Assembly (NCBI GenBank): GCA_902728285.1
Contig: CACVBU010000408.1
Span: 379,878-443,877 of the forward strand
Direction: 5' to 3'
From: Clytia hemisphaerica
Lineage: Eukaryota; Cnidaria; Hydrozoa; Leptothecata; Clytiidae
DNA length: 64,000 nucleotides
Below, piece after piece: positions 13,796 through 25,870 of this stretch. Made by a program: the position numbers and the translations under genes. The notes below the pieces were generated by a model. The model did no database searches. It was not told the DNA's origin and saw nothing but the letters and a program-made list of their open reading frames with translations. Numbering within the stretch: position 1 is the first letter of the stretch; each line of letters starts with the position of its first letter.

Positions 13796-15545
13796 TTTTT
13801 TTGGATAAGATTAACACTTCATTGGAAAGTTGTTTTTCAGTTTTTATGACGTTTCAAACTATAAAGTAATTTTAAAATGAAGACCAAAATTTTTTTCCAA
13901 AACTCTGACTACCATTGATTTCAAAGACACTTAACTCCCGTAAGGCAGGATCAAAGATTTATTATAAACTGGATAAACGACTCATAAAACGATGGAGAGC
14001 GATCATTGTATTTCCTTTGTTTCAGAAAACAATTGATGTTCTAGCTTTGTCCGCAAAGGACAACTGTCATGGCGGCTCGAAGATGTCTGATTTTTAAAAA
14101 TGTTTATCAGTCTTATTTTTAAAAAGTTCTCTAGCTCTTTCTTTTTGTACATTTGCAGAAAAAAAAGTTTGAAAGTAAGGCTAGCATTCCAAGCCCAATA
14201 CATTTGTGAAATCTAATGTGAGAAAAACATCATTAGACAAGAAATTCAGACAAAATGCTTATAGTGACACGAAATTTTCAATTGAAAATATCTTTCCAAG
14301 ACTGTCCCCAGAAAAGCTGAAATTAACATACATAAGACTTAAGTGTCTTGGCTCCACTGTGGTATGAAAATCCTTTGGAGGCACGTGGTGGCAAGGTCGT
14401 TTTTTTGAGGTTGAAGTTTGAAAATTTCCAGTGTCAACATTAAATTTCTTATACACAACACGTCTTTTGCATCTTTCTCACAGCTTGAAACGTCATAACG
14501 ACTTATAATTATCAATTAAGTGGAAGAATCTAACTCTCACAGGAAAGTTTTAAGTCTCTTTTTGGAATTGGATGAGTGATTTTCGATAAGAAATGCAATA
14601 AAAATACTTCGAAAAATCATTTAACGAGGGACATAGCTAGTACACGAGAAATCGGCAAAAATATGTTACTTGTATATCCAGTGTATAATAAATCCTTGGC
14701 AGGATGTTTTGGTTTCTCGGGAGCGATGATTGCGAGTTTTTTGTATCAGGCATGTGACCACGGTTAAAAGAAGTTTCTTCACTCCGAATTAATTCTAATA
14801 GTATAAATTCATAGCACCATTTCACGGATTTGATTGAATTTTCAATATGAAATAAGTTTTATTGCTTCATTACACTCTAAAATTCATTATTTAGCTATAG
14901 AAGATTACGGATTTGAAAAACCGGAAAAATGGTAAATGCATTTTGGCTTTTTCAATTTTAAATGGTAAATTACAGAACCAATGCGTTACACGCCTTGAGC
15001 ATTCTACTTTTCAAAGGTAAATATTTACAGCCTTTAAAAAGAAGGTGCGTGTAACGGGACAATTTTTTTGAGGATTAAATTTCACGGATTTTCCGATTTG
15101 AGGAGTTTCTCGAGATAAAAAGTGACTTCATCACCAGAAACCTCGTTTTTGATGTTTTTAGGAACAATCGTTCTCTGTATGGGTTTAGTACAGGCTAATT
15201 TTGGTAGAAACAAGACACAAAAGCAGAAGGATATTGTCTCCAGATTGTGCCATCCGCAACTGTGAAATTCAAACCTTGCAAAAGATTATCCCATTAAATG
15301 CGCTTATTATTAGCAATTTCGACCATAATCGCTCGATGAGTTATTTTTTCTTATTTGGTGCTCCTTTAAAGAGAGCAATTAATCGTTAATCACACTCTTC
15401 AATGCAGCGCCAATGTTTACAAAATTGATTTTAATGTTTTTTCTTACATTTTTTTTCATCGAAGAGAAAAATATAAAACTTTCAGTGTAATTTACTTTCC
15501 TAACGGCGAAAAAGCAGTGAAACCGATTGTGCGATTAGCTCGCAA
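13796..15545. other. Gene-free AT-rich spacer
   Basis: No convincing gene. All open frames are short, start at arbitrary Met codons and overlap on opposite strands. A weak inverted pair (tatgacgtttcaaa near 13846, ttgaaacgtcata near 14483) suggests an old fold-back element, but boundaries are not visible. Confidence 0.5.
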
Positions 15546-15690
15546 TCACATGATAACTCGTACAATTCGAAATTGCCCTCGTGATTTTTTTGTTTCGAAT
15601 TTTCCTCGTCCTTTCATTCGGACTCGGAAAATTAATAACAAAAAAATCATTCGTTCAATTATTCTCGAATTGCACTCGTTATCATGTGAC
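15546..15690. mobile_element. Short fold-back MITE-like element
   Basis: Imperfect terminal inverted repeats of about 25 bp: cacatgataactcgtacaat near 15546, and the complement of attgcactcgttatcatgtg ending near 15690. Interior about 95 bp and non-coding. No clear target duplication. It lies immediately upstream of the LINE 5' region. Confidence 0.5.
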
Positions 15691-15897
15691 TACATATACT
15701 AATACTACTATACTAAAAAGAAGAAAGAAGAAACGAAGCAGAACGGACGTGTTTTTGAGAGAAGAGAAAAAAGAGAAAAAGAGAAATTTTGTGTAAAAAA
15801 GTATAAAGTGTTTTAAAAAATTGGAAAAATTCTTGAACTTGATTGTTTGTATTGTATTGTTTGTTGTTATTATTATTAACTTTGCTTGGCAAATACC

Positions 15898-16677
15898 ATG
15901 GATTCGAAAAGCACAAAGAAAATGATCAAGGAACTAATCGATGACGCTTTAGCAAAGCATGAAACCAACGTGAGAACATTTATAGCAGCTAATACTACTT
16001 TGATTCAGGATTCTTTGTCTGAAATGAGAAAATCAATAGAATCCTTAACAACAAGAATTGGAAAAATTGAGACGACAGTAAAGGAGCATGATGGCAAAAT
16101 AAATGAAATCGAACGATCGATCGAGTTCACCCAAAACCTTTTGGACGACAAGACTGCTGAAATGGATCGTCAAATCGACCAAAAGCTGCGGTTAGAAGTC
16201 CGGAACCTTAACAACTGTATATATACATCGAACAAACAATTAGACTTCTACAAAGAAAAGCTGCGTGTTCTAGAAGACCGAAATCGACGAAATAATCTAA
16301 GAGTGGATGGCATTAAAGAAAACGCGAACGAATCTTGGGAAGAAAGCGAAGCAAAAATTGAGGATTTTTTAAAAACAACGATGAAGATTGAACAAGATAT
16401 TTTAATAGAAAGGGCACATAGGATGGGTAAGAAGGATCGAGAAAGGCCAAGGACAATAATTTTCAAATTGCAATCATGGAAGGACAAGGAAATCATTCTC
16501 AAAAACTCTAACAAATTAAAAAATACAGGATTCATCATTAACGAGGACTACTCGGACGAAACAATGGCAATAAGAAAAAACCTATTCAAGGACATGAAAA
16601 AAGAAAGAGACAATGGTAAGTTTGCTAGAGTTATCTATGACAAACTTATCGTGAGGGACTTTAGACCAGCCCGTTAG
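15898..16677 (+). CDS. LINE ORF1 protein, coiled coil plus RRM-like
   Basis: Predicted 259-residue nucleic-acid-binding chaperone of the LINE ribonucleoprotein. The first in-frame ATG is 15898 (MDSKSTKKM); the frame is open four codons further upstream but starts there with TTG, so 15898 is preferred. Residues about 25-125 have heptad-like Leu/Ile spacing with charged residues (SEMRKSIESLTTRIGKIETT), a coiled coil expected to trimerise. Next comes an RRM-like segment of the L1-ORF1 type with RRNNLRVDGIKE and IERAHRMGKKDRERPRTIIF. A basic C-terminal domain follows (KNLFKDMKKERDNGKFARV). The frame is intact although ORF2 is broken. Stop at 16675-16677, with ORF2 beginning 56 bp downstream. Confidence 0.85.
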   Translation: MDSKSTKKMIKELIDDALAKHETNVRTFIAANTTLIQDSLSEMRKSIESLTTRIGKIETTVKEHDGKINEIERSIEFTQNLLDDKTAEMDRQIDQKLRLEVRNLNNCIYTSNKQLDFYKEKLRVLEDRNRRNNLRVDGIKENANESWEESEAKIEDFLKTTMKIEQDILIERAHRMGKKDRERPRTIIFKLQSWKDKEIILKNSNKLKNTGFIINEDYSDETMAIRKNLFKDMKKERDNGKFARVIYDKLIVRDFRPAR

Positions 16678-19600
16678 GAAAAATCTTTTCATTTTTAATG
16701 ATTTATCTGAAACTATGCCACTAAATATTCAAAATGGGTGATTCATCTTTTTGCCTTCTAAATGAAAACCATACATTAACTCTTAGTGATTCTAATGATC
16801 CTGATGTAAACATTTCTGAAAATTTTAGCCTCGAAACTTCTTTTTTATCAGCAGACGAAACAAAACAAAAGCTTCATCATATAAATCAGGACTTTTCATT
16901 ACTTAATATGAACATCAGAAGCCTTTCAAAAAATTTAAAATTCTTATTAAACAGCTTGATTATAACTTCAAAATTATCTGCGTAACCGAAACCTGGTGCA
17001 AAAAAGACGAAGCGGAAAGCGAAGAAAATCAATGTAAGAAAAGCTTCTCTAATTATTCTCTTCCGGGGTACAAAGTTTTACACCAAGCAAGACCACATAA
17101 GAAGGGAGGAGGCCTGTGTATCTTTGTACACGAGTCTCTAAATTTTAAACGTAAAGAAAATCTTTGTGTGAATGATAATGATTGTGAAATCTTAACAATA
17201 GAAATATTAAACAAAATTTCTCGAAATATTTTAATCTCATGCGTATACAGACAACCTTCTGGCAATTTAAAAAATTTTAAACAGCATTTAAAAAAACACT
17301 TAAACAACAACAATAATAGTATTTACTTAGCGGGTGACTTCAATCTAAACCTTCTTCATTATGAAAGTAATAAACATGTTAAAAACTTTGTAAATACTCT
17401 TCTTCAACATAACGTTTTACCGACAATCAACAAACCGACACGAATTACAAGAACAACTACAACTTTGATTGATAACATCATAACGAACGATTACTACAAC
17501 AATTTTACGGGCGTGATAAAATGTAATGTTTCAGACCACTTTCCAAATTTTCTCATAAGTGAAAAAAAGATTGAAACCTTTGAGACTGAAACTACAACCT
17601 TTAAACGATTCATTGACCAAAAGTCAATAAAAAACTTTCGTGAAGCCTTATCAAACTATGAATTGGGAACTTGTAACAGAAACACATCATGCAGAACATT
17701 CATTTCATGCTTTTAACGAAATTTTCACAAGAACATACAAAAAGACTTTTCCAAAACAAAGAATCGAAATAAAACCAAAGACGATTAAATTTCCGTGGAT
17801 GACAACAGGATTATTGAAATCTTCAAAACGCAAGCAAAAATTTTATGACAAATTCTTGAAAAATAGGACCCTAAAAAATGAAAACGTCTACAAGGCGTAT
17901 CAAAAACTCTTCGAGAAAATCAAGAAAAAAGCCAAAAAGAACTATTTCTCAAAACGTATCAATAATTTCAAGGAAATTCCAAACAAACATGGAATGTAAT
18001 TAAAGATATTATCGGCAAATCAAAAACTTTTAATAAATTTCCCCAAGAACTTACTACAAGAACATCAACTATGATAAAAAAGAAGACATAGCTGATATTT
18101 TTAACGACTTCTTCTCTACCATAGGAAAAAATTTAGCATCAAAAATACCACAAACAAATCAAAATGTTTTGTCATATATTGAAAACTACCAAAGCTCTAT
18201 GATACAGAACCTTTAACTCTCGACGAACTTGATAAAGCATTCAAATCTCTACAAGCTAACAAAAGTCCAGGAATTGATGAGATTGACGTCAATGTTGTCT
18301 TCAAAATATATGACATTATCAAACCTTTTCTTCATCATATTTTCAACCTCTCCTTAAAACAAGGCATATTTCCGAATGAATTAAAAATTGCTAAAGTTAC
18401 ACCCGTTTTTAAAACAGGAGACAAAAATGACCCAGGGAATTATAGGCCAATCTCAGTTTTACCATGCTTTTCAAAACTCCTCGAGAAAATCATGTACAAC
18501 AGGCTCTATGACTATCTTCAGCAGCATAAAATTCTATATCAAAAACAATTTGGCTTCCAACAAAAACACTCGACTGAACACGCTCTACTCGAATTAATCA
18601 GTGAAATTTCAAATTCTTTCGAAAAGAATAAATTCACCATTGGTATTTTCATTGACCTTTCAAAAGCATTTGACACTGTTAACCATGACATACTAATCTC
18701 AAAAATGGAACGATACGGAATAACAGGTACTAACTTAGACTGGTTTAAAAACTATTTGACTGGACGTAGACAATGTGTGGCATATGACAACTCGACAACG
18801 ACCACTAGAAAAATTGACTGTGGGGTTCCCCAAGGCTCAATCCTGGGACCGCTACTATTCCTGATTTACATAAACGATCTACATAACACATCGAAACTAC
18901 TTGATTTTATACTATTTGCTGACGATACTAATCTTTTCTATTCAAACAAAGACCTAAAAACACTTTTTAAAGTAGTTAACAATGAACTTAACCTTATAAA
19001 TAACTGGTTTGTCGCTAACAAATTATCACTGAATGTTAAAAAAACGAAGTACATACTTTTCTGTAAACGCAGTAAAGTTGACGACCTACCTTTAAGACTC
19101 CCTTCCTTACGAATTAACGATACAGAAATTAAACGAGTTTACGATACAAGCTTCCTTGGAGTAATAATTGACGAATCCTTAAATTGGAATAAACACATTA
19201 AAACCATTGAAAATAAGATCTCTAAAAACATCGGAGTTCTTTTTAAAGCTAAGCAAGTCCTTGAACTAAACTCGCTCAAAAAACTTTACTTTGCATTTAT
19301 TCATAGTTATTTAAATTATTGTAACATAATATGGGGTAGTACTTTTAAATCGAACTTAAAAAAACTCTTTAGTAAACAAAAACATGCACTCCGCATCATG
19401 TTTGGTGTAAATAAATTTAGTCCGGTTAATCATCACTTTAAAGACTTAGGCGCGCTTAATATCTATCAAATAAACATCTACCAGACAATTGCATTTATGC
19501 AAAGCGTTAAAACTAAAACCTGTCCTGACTTATTTTTTAACCAATTTCCTCAAATAAATCATATATACCAAACAAGATACTCAAAAAATGCTTTTAAAAT

Positions 19601-19684
19601 ACAGGGTGCACGATTAGATGTCAAAAGGTTTGCTATTTACCGTGGCTGAAGAGGACCTTTTAGTTTGTATTTAGTTTGCGTTGT

Positions 19685-19970
19685 AACGCGCGGCCGCGCT
19701 AATTATACGCGGCCGCGTGTTACAGTATGCGGCCGCGTGTTACAATACGCGGCCGCGTATTTTTTTGAAAACGAAAACATGCGGCCGCGTCTTTTTTCGA
19801 AAACATGCGGCCGCGTCTTTTTTCGAAAACATGCGGCCGCGTCTTTTTTCGAAAACATGCGGCCGCGTCTTTTTTCGAAAACACGCGGCCGGGGAATAAA
19901 ACCTGCGGCCGCGTGTTTTTGTCAAGAAAAACACGCGGCCGCGCGTTATAAACATGCGGCCGGATCTTTC
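19685..19970. repeat. Left subterminal GCGGCCGC (NotI-site) array
   Basis: About ten copies of the self-complementary octamer GCGGCCGC, usually within ayGCGGCCGCGt, spaced 18-33 bp apart by AT-rich spacers such as ctttttt/cgaaaacat; four units around 19780-19880 are exactly 26 bp apart. The GC content is a sharp contrast with the AT-rich surroundings. Likely a multimerised protein-binding site next to the transposon end. Confidence 0.9.
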
Positions 19971-21264
19971 TTCGATTTTTGAAGCCGGAACTTTCTAAAA
20001 TTCGCCGGAACGGAACAGCAATTTTCGCCGGAAAAATGGTATTTCTTGAATTTCTCGAGCTGTACTTTATATTTTTTCATGAAATTTTGCACACTGATGC
20101 AAAATGGCAATACCTAAAATGTGACAGAGCCCGATTTTCAATAAACATTGTTTGTACTTTGACTTTGTTTGAATCTCTGATATGGAAAATAATAGTAATA
20201 GCGTTAAGTTTTCGTTTGTCGTTGTTCATTAATTATGCCCTTGCAGATTGATTATTAGCCCTCTAGTGCTATTTGCGCTCTCCGCTTCGGAGACCTACCT
20301 TTGCCTGAAAACTCTCAAAGAAAAAAGAAGATAAGAGGGGTATGAATGTTCGATCTGAGTATAAATGTGTTGTGCTTAGACTAGCTTTCAATCATTAACT
20401 TGGCTGGGAAGCCAACTACCTGCGGAGAGATAATATGCGAACGGAGCGCGGGAGATTGTTGAAATGACTTCCTCGGAATTAACACGAGCTAAATTCTTAG
20501 CTCTAAAAATCACGAATACGGGGACGGAAAATGTTTCAGGCTAGTTCACTGGATAAAAAAAGGTGGGTGAAAACGTTAGTTTATCTGGTGGCAGCTGTAG
20601 AAATTTTATATTATATTATATTACATAATTGGTTACTCGAAACAATAAAGATGACACGTTGTTCAGAAAATGGTAAATATCTAATAAAACGTCTCAATAG
20701 CAAGTTAACGACCAATCCAATGACGAAAATTCCTGCAATATGTTCAACTTAACCTAAATTTTCTTTCGACAGGCTAATATCCTCAAGGTTGAAAATATTT
20801 AACTCTTTCGATTCCGCCCCAGCTAAAATCGTTCCATTTTTGAGGACCTTATTCGAAAAACTGGCACGCTGAAAAGATAGCCCTTGAAATGGGCTTTCCA
20901 ACGAACCCAAACATGGCCTAATTTGCTTTAGAGGACGTCTATCAAAATAATCCTGCATTACTAAAAATAGACAAACAATAGAAAAACGACAAAAAACGAC
21001 AATACTGACGAGTTAGGCTAACTAAAGACAAAAAGAACGACAACTTTCGCACTCAGATCATCAAATTGAAGCCCAGTGTCACTGCATACTGTGTCTGGGT
21101 AAGTTAACTTTCTAGATTTTTGAGGGAGTAATTTGGGTTTCCACAACAAGAGAAATGAAATTACCTGAGTTTAAAATCGATTGGGTCGGTTTAAAACGCG
21201 ATTGGTTCAGTTTGAAACGCAATATAGGTCAGTTTTGAAAAACAATTAAATGAAATTTAAATGT

Positions 21265-21402
21265 CAATAGACGATATCGGCTTTCCAAATTCTCCCCGAA
21301 TGATTACCCATGATGCAAATTCACGGACGATATCGACTTTGATGTGCAATGTATCATGGGTAATCATTCGGGGAGAATTCGGAAAGCCGATATCGTCTAT
21401 TG
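21265..21402. mobile_element. Nested 138-bp near-perfect hairpin MITE
   Basis: Arms of about 50 bp (caatagacgatatcggcttt at 21265; its complement ends at 21402) around a 35-bp centre that repeats acgatatcgactttg. A TA dinucleotide sits inside both ends, compatible with a TA-target (Tc1/mariner-type) MITE. Nested in the 3.39-kb element. Confidence 0.7.
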
Positions 21403-21635
21403 GTCAACTTTTATTGCATATGTCATTAAAAGCTAAAAATAATTATAAACTTTTTGTAAATTAATGTCCGAAGAGAATTTAACCCTCTTTTGCACATGAC
21501 ATTAAGGAATTTGCACTTCACGTAGAGGCTTTTCGAAGAAACGCTTGCATACGAAATCTATCTAAACGTGACAAACCCTACTACCGTCAGCTACATAAAG
21601 AAGTAGGGTTTGGCGCGTTGTTGAAATTTTTATAC

Positions 21636-21998
21636 TACTTTAACCGGATTAACTTTCGCGAGATAAAGTTTCGCGAGGTCAAAAATTCGCGAAATGTTGC
21701 GCATAAATATTCGCGAATTGGAGCTATCCCAAAATTTTGCGAGATAAACTTTCGCGAATGAAGAAATTGATTAAAAAACAAACCACCAAACCACAGAACC
21801 CAGCCAACTCCCAAGGTTCTAGTTCTCACCAGGGCCATGCAATTGTGAGGATTTGACCATTTGGAAGTGGCTCAATAGCTCCAGAGGTCGAGAAATTAGG
21901 AATTAGTAATGGAATTGGAAAAGTTGCAGAATTTCGCGAGATAAACTTTCGCGAAACTCGCTAAAGTTTATCTCGCGAAAGTTAATCCGATTAAAGTA
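21636..21998. mobile_element. Nested TA-flanked MITE with TTTCGCGA motifs
   Basis: Inverted termini CTTTAAYCGGATTAACTTTC at 21638, with the complement ending at 21996, followed by CGCGAGATAAA; each end is flanked by TA. The interior repeats the TTTCGCGAR motif. Non-coding. Structure fits a Tc1/mariner-type MITE. Confidence 0.75.
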
Positions 21999-22619
21999 CT
22001 TTTTCTAGATTAAGTTTAAGTAGGAATTTTTCTCAATTAGAAGAAAGTAAAATAAGGTACAGACTTTTTCTGTAGAAATCAATCGTTAATTAAATACATC
22101 TATTGGACCTTTGGTTTTTTGGCTTGGTGTTTTGGAAAAGTTGGTACCAAAAAATTGGCGCTTAGCTTTATCATAATTAGATCTAGTGAAATGTGACATT
22201 TTCCAGACCATACTTAGGAGGACTTAGTAATCCGATTTCCCGGGAAAAACGAAAAAACCAAGCCGATCACCTTTTAAACCGACCTAATCACTTTATAAAC
22301 CGACTCAATCATTTTCAAACCTCCGACTGTTGTCTAAACTGGATATTTTTGACATACCACCCCACACAGTGCGCCCATTGGTGGGCATCATTTTGGGTAG
22401 ACTAGCAAGCGTCCGGTTTTCCTGAGACACAAGACGCGGAAATTGTGCTTATTATAAAGTGATGTGCGGGCGGGGAAATTATTCTTATAAAAAAAAAACG
22501 CTACGGGAATGAGAGGTTTGTATTCAGTGAACGTAGTGAGCGTGTTGAAAACGGAGCTACAGCGAAATACAACGACTAGTTACTAGTCTACATTTTGGGA
22601 GCCGTCGTGTGTCTTTTTT

Positions 22620-22985
22620 TCAAAAAAGACGCGGCTGCGTGTTCTTCATAAAAGATGCGGCCGCGTGTTTCTCATAAAAGATGCGGCGGCCGCGTGTTTC
22701 TCATAAAAGATGCGGCCGCGTGTTTCTCATAAAAGACGCGGCCGCGTGTTTCTCATAAAAGATGCGGCCGCGTGTTTCTCATAAAAGACGCGGCCGCGTG
22801 TTTTTCATAAAAGATGCGGCCGCGTGTTTTCAAAAAAAGACGCGGCCGCGTGTTTTTCACGCGGCCGCATCTCATAACACGCGGCCGTGTATTATAACAC
22901 GCGGCCGCGCGTTTAAACATGCGGCCGCGTTTCTTGAAAAATACACGCGGCCGCGTGTTAAAAGGCGCGGCCGCACGTTGCAACG
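22620..22985. repeat. Right subterminal GCGGCCGC array
   Basis: About eighteen GCGGCCGC octamers facing the left array, with spacers gtgtttctcataaaagat or acgcgg. Several units near 22655-22800 are near-perfect tandem copies about 32 bp long, separated by ctcataaaaga. Same position relative to the TIR as the left array. Confidence 0.9.
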
Positions 22986-24004
22986 CAAACTAGATACAAA
23001 CTAAAAGGTCCTCTTCAGCCACGGTAGCTATTAGATATAGGGGTCCTTTTATGTGGAACAATGTTCTTAGTAGTGATCTCAAAGAAACTTGTGGAGAAAA
23101 ATCAAAACTATGTTTCCAAAAGGCTGTAAAGAAATATATTTTTAACACAGATGTTGAGAAATATTACTAAATGACAATTTATCACATAGGTGTAAATAAA
23201 TTATATAATCCTTTTTTTCTTCTTTATTCTTTTATTTCTCTTTTTCTATTATATGAAACATGTAGCAGATGTAAATAAACACTTTCGCAATCAAGGGGAT
23301 AGGTGAAAAGGTAGCAATGCCTTCTTCTATCTCCTGCGAATGTTTTTTAGCGTAAACATTTTTTTATCTCACAAACAATAGCTATAAAACTTTTAACGTG
23401 TAATTTTATGATAGCTTAGTGATTAAACGCAAATAATTAAACGGAAAAAAAAAAAAATACTGCCGTACATTATTGTACGGTGGGTACAGTGGGTGTACAG
23501 CAGATTTAAAATTAACCTATTTCCACCGCCGTACAAAGGACATTTAGATCCAGCCCCACCGTAGGCCTAATTGGAGTTGAGTCCCGAGTGGGATTCGACT
23601 TTTCAGACAAAGGATTTTCGTCGATTTTGTACTTAACCATAAATTTATGTCTTTACTTTTTTGGGTTTTCTTTGGAATCGATTCTCTTCCTCTTCTCTTC
23701 GTCATTAGGGATCCCTCGTCATTATGCGTTTAAAATAAGTCCATTCTAATTTGCCGGAACCCGATTTCAACGTCATTGTAACACGCCCGGAAAAGTACCA
23801 TACCGATTTAAATATTTGGAAATGATTGTCCGTGTTTGTAATACTCTCGGGTACCTAATGGCCGTCCCCCCCTGCTAATTAATTTTTCGAAAATTTTCCA
23901 CTACCCATATTAATTCAGTCCCGAATCTAGCCTCATATTTAACACGTTCGGAACAGTCCCGAATTCAACCTTTTTGTTATCAAAATCGGGACCGTCCCGA
24001 ATAC

Positions 24005-24965
24005 CGCCTTCTTTATAAACACTCGAAAACGTATTTTTTAAAGAAGTCGGAATACTATGTTATGGCAGTAAGTCCAAAGTAGTGTATTCCGCCTTCTTTT
24101 GAAACACTCGAAAACGTATTTTTTTAAAGAAGGCGGAATACTATGTTAGGGCAGTAAGTCTATAGTAGTGTATTCCGCCTTCTTTAGAAACATTGGAAAG
24201 GGAATTTTTTTAAAGAAGGCGGAATACTATGTAAGGGCAGTAAGTCCATAGTAGTATATTCCGCCTTCTTTAGAAACACTCGAAAACGTATATTTTTAAA
24301 GAAGGCGGAATACTATGTTAGTGCAGTAATTCAAAAGTAGTGTATTCCGCCTTCTTTAGAAACACTCGAAAACGTATATTTTTAAAGAAGGCGGAATACT
24401 ATGTTAGGGCAGTAAGTCTATAGTAGTATATTCCGCCTTCTTTAGAAACACTCGAAGACGTATATTTCTAAAGAAGGCGGAATACTATGTTAGGGCAGTA
24501 AGTCCATAGTAGTGTATTCCGCCTTCTTTAGAAACATTCGAAAGGGAATTTTTTTACACTACTTTGGACTTACTGCACTAACATAGTATTCCGCCTTCTT
24601 TAAAAAAATACAGTATACACTACTTTGGACTTACAGCAGTAACATAGTATTCCGCCTTCTTTAAAAAAATACGTTTTCGAGTGTTTCTAAAGAAGGCGGA
24701 ATACACTACTTTGGACTTACTGCCCCAACATAGTATTCCGCCTTCTTTAGAAACACTCGAAAACGTATTTTTTTAAAGAAGGCGGAATACTATGTTAGTG
24801 CAGTAAGTCCAAAGTAGTGTATACCGCCTTCCTTAGAAACACTCGAAAACGTATTTTTTTAAAGAAGGCGGAATACTATGTTAGGGCAGTAAGTCCATAG
24901 TAATGTATTACGCCTTCTTTAGAAACATTCGAAAGGGAATTTTTTTATAAAAGGCGGAATACATT
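24005..24965. repeat. Array of dyad-symmetric ~120-bp units
   Basis: Eight or so units. In each, tattccgccttctttagaaa and its complement tttaaagaaggcggaata face one another across an arm-spacer of about 25 bp (cactcgaaaacgtattt), followed by ctatgttagggcagtaagtc. Near 24550-24720 the orientation of the units flips. Transcripts would fold into a chain of hairpins. Confidence 0.88.
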
Positions 24966-25059
24966 GTTTGGATTTTTTGTTCTAATATTTTCGCCTTCTT
25001 TAGAAATTTTGAAATAAGGAAAATCGGGACTAAAAATTTCTCGTTGCCTTATATACTTT

Positions 25060-25870
25060 TACTTGAGTCCCGAATCCAATATGTTCGTAAAGTAAATCGG
25101 GACTAAAAATTTCTCGTTGCTATATATACTTTTACTTGAGTCCCGAATGCAACCTTTTCGTAGACCAATTCGGGACCGTCCCGAATCAAACCTTTATATA
25201 GACAGATTCGGGACCGTCCCGAAATTTACATTTTCAAGACAAGCTATCATTAGCCCGTATAAATAAAGATCTGCCCCACACTTCCCTGATTTTCAAATTC
25301 AAGCCGCCATATCCATCTTTTCAGTGACTCAGATATTAAATATGTATTATATATACTTTTACTTGAGTCCCGAATTCAATATGTTCGTAAGGTAAATCGG
25401 GACTAAAAGTTTCTCGTTACTATATATACTTTTACTTGAGTCCCGAATTCAACCTTTTCGTAGACCAATTCGGGACCGTCCCGAATCAAACCTTTATATA
25501 GACAGATTCGGGACCGTCCCGAAATTTACATTTTCAAGACAAGCTATAATTAGCCCGTATAAATAAAGATCTGCCCCACACTTCCCTGATTTTCAAATTC
25601 AAGCCGCCATATCCATCTTTTCAATGACTCAGATATTAAATATGTATTATATTTACTTTTACTTGAGTCCCGAATCCAATATGTTCATAAGGTAAATCGG
25701 GACTAAAAGTTTCTCGTTACTATATATACTTTTACTTGAGTCCCGAATTCAACCATTTCGTAGGCCAAATCGGGAATTTTAATTTAGTCCCGAATCCAAA
25801 CATTTCGTACGCAAAATCGGGACTCAAGTAAAAGTATATATAGTAACGAGAAACTTTTAGTCCTCGTTTA
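25060..25870. repeat. ~305-bp direct repeats with cgggacygtcccg palindromes
   Basis: Two complete copies and a partial third of a roughly 305-bp unit, near 25063, 25370 and 25665. Each has ttttacttgagtcccgaat, ttcgggaccgtcccgaa palindromes, and a gene-free stretch (aagccgccatatccatct). Near 25800-25860 the unit turns round, giving the right terminal inverted part of the element. Confidence 0.85.

Larger units (their letters stand above)
19638..23026. mobile_element. 3.39-kb non-autonomous DNA transposon, 6-bp TSD
   Basis: Bounded by TIRs starting TACCGTGGCTGAAGAGG at 19638 and the complement ending CTTCAGCCACGGTA at 23026; the TIR is about 60 bp. It is flanked by the 6-bp direct repeat GCTATT (19632-19637 and 23027-23032). 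The unoccupied site, with GCCATT, is seen in the sibling LINE near 10132, which proves insertion. No transposase is coded; open frames in the arrays are artefacts. Inside each TIR is an array of GCGGCCGC motifs. Two small MITEs are nested in the middle. The end sequence matches that of the transposase/HECT element (TACGGTGGCCGAGGAGG), so the same transposase superfamily probably moved it. Confidence 0.92.
16734..23170 (+). pseudogene. LINE ORF2 (APE endonuclease + RT), frameshifted and interrupted
   Basis: Remnant of the endonuclease/reverse transcriptase. The frame opens at 16734 (MGDSSFCLL). Endonuclease motifs follow in order: SLLNMNIRSL, VTETWCKKDE (catalytic Glu), GGGLCIFVHE, CVYRQPSG, AGDFNLNLL (Asp/Asn) and CNVSDHFPNF (SDH). 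The frame breaks near 16985, 17700, 17999 and 18200. RT is open from about 18370 to 19637, with FIDLSKAFDTVNHD, GVPQGSILGPLLF and FADDTNLF. The 3389-bp transposon then interrupts codons after DVKRFAI. The last 45 codons, ending DVEKYY, continue at 23033-23170. Excising the insertion and one GCTATT copy restores continuity with the sibling copy. Confidence 0.9.
15691..23448 (+). mobile_element. Long CR1/Jockey-group LINE copy, split by a DNA transposon
   Basis: Contains a 5' leader, ORF1 (15898-16677), a decayed ORF2 (16734-19637 and 23033-23170), a 3' UTR (23171-23435) and a poly-A tail near 23436-23448. The 3' UTR matches the truncated sibling at 9690-11400 in reverse orientation. The element is interrupted by the 3389-bp transposon at 19638-23026. 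The 5' boundary is uncertain: the leader starts somewhere between 15690 and 15890. ORF2 has several frameshifts, so the copy is dead. Confidence 0.85.

Noticed and set aside
19665-19982. Arg/Pro/Ala-rich open frames on both strands in the GCGGCCGC arrays (also 22753-23004)
   Set aside because: Low-complexity translation of tandem GC-rich motifs, open in several frames on both strands at once.
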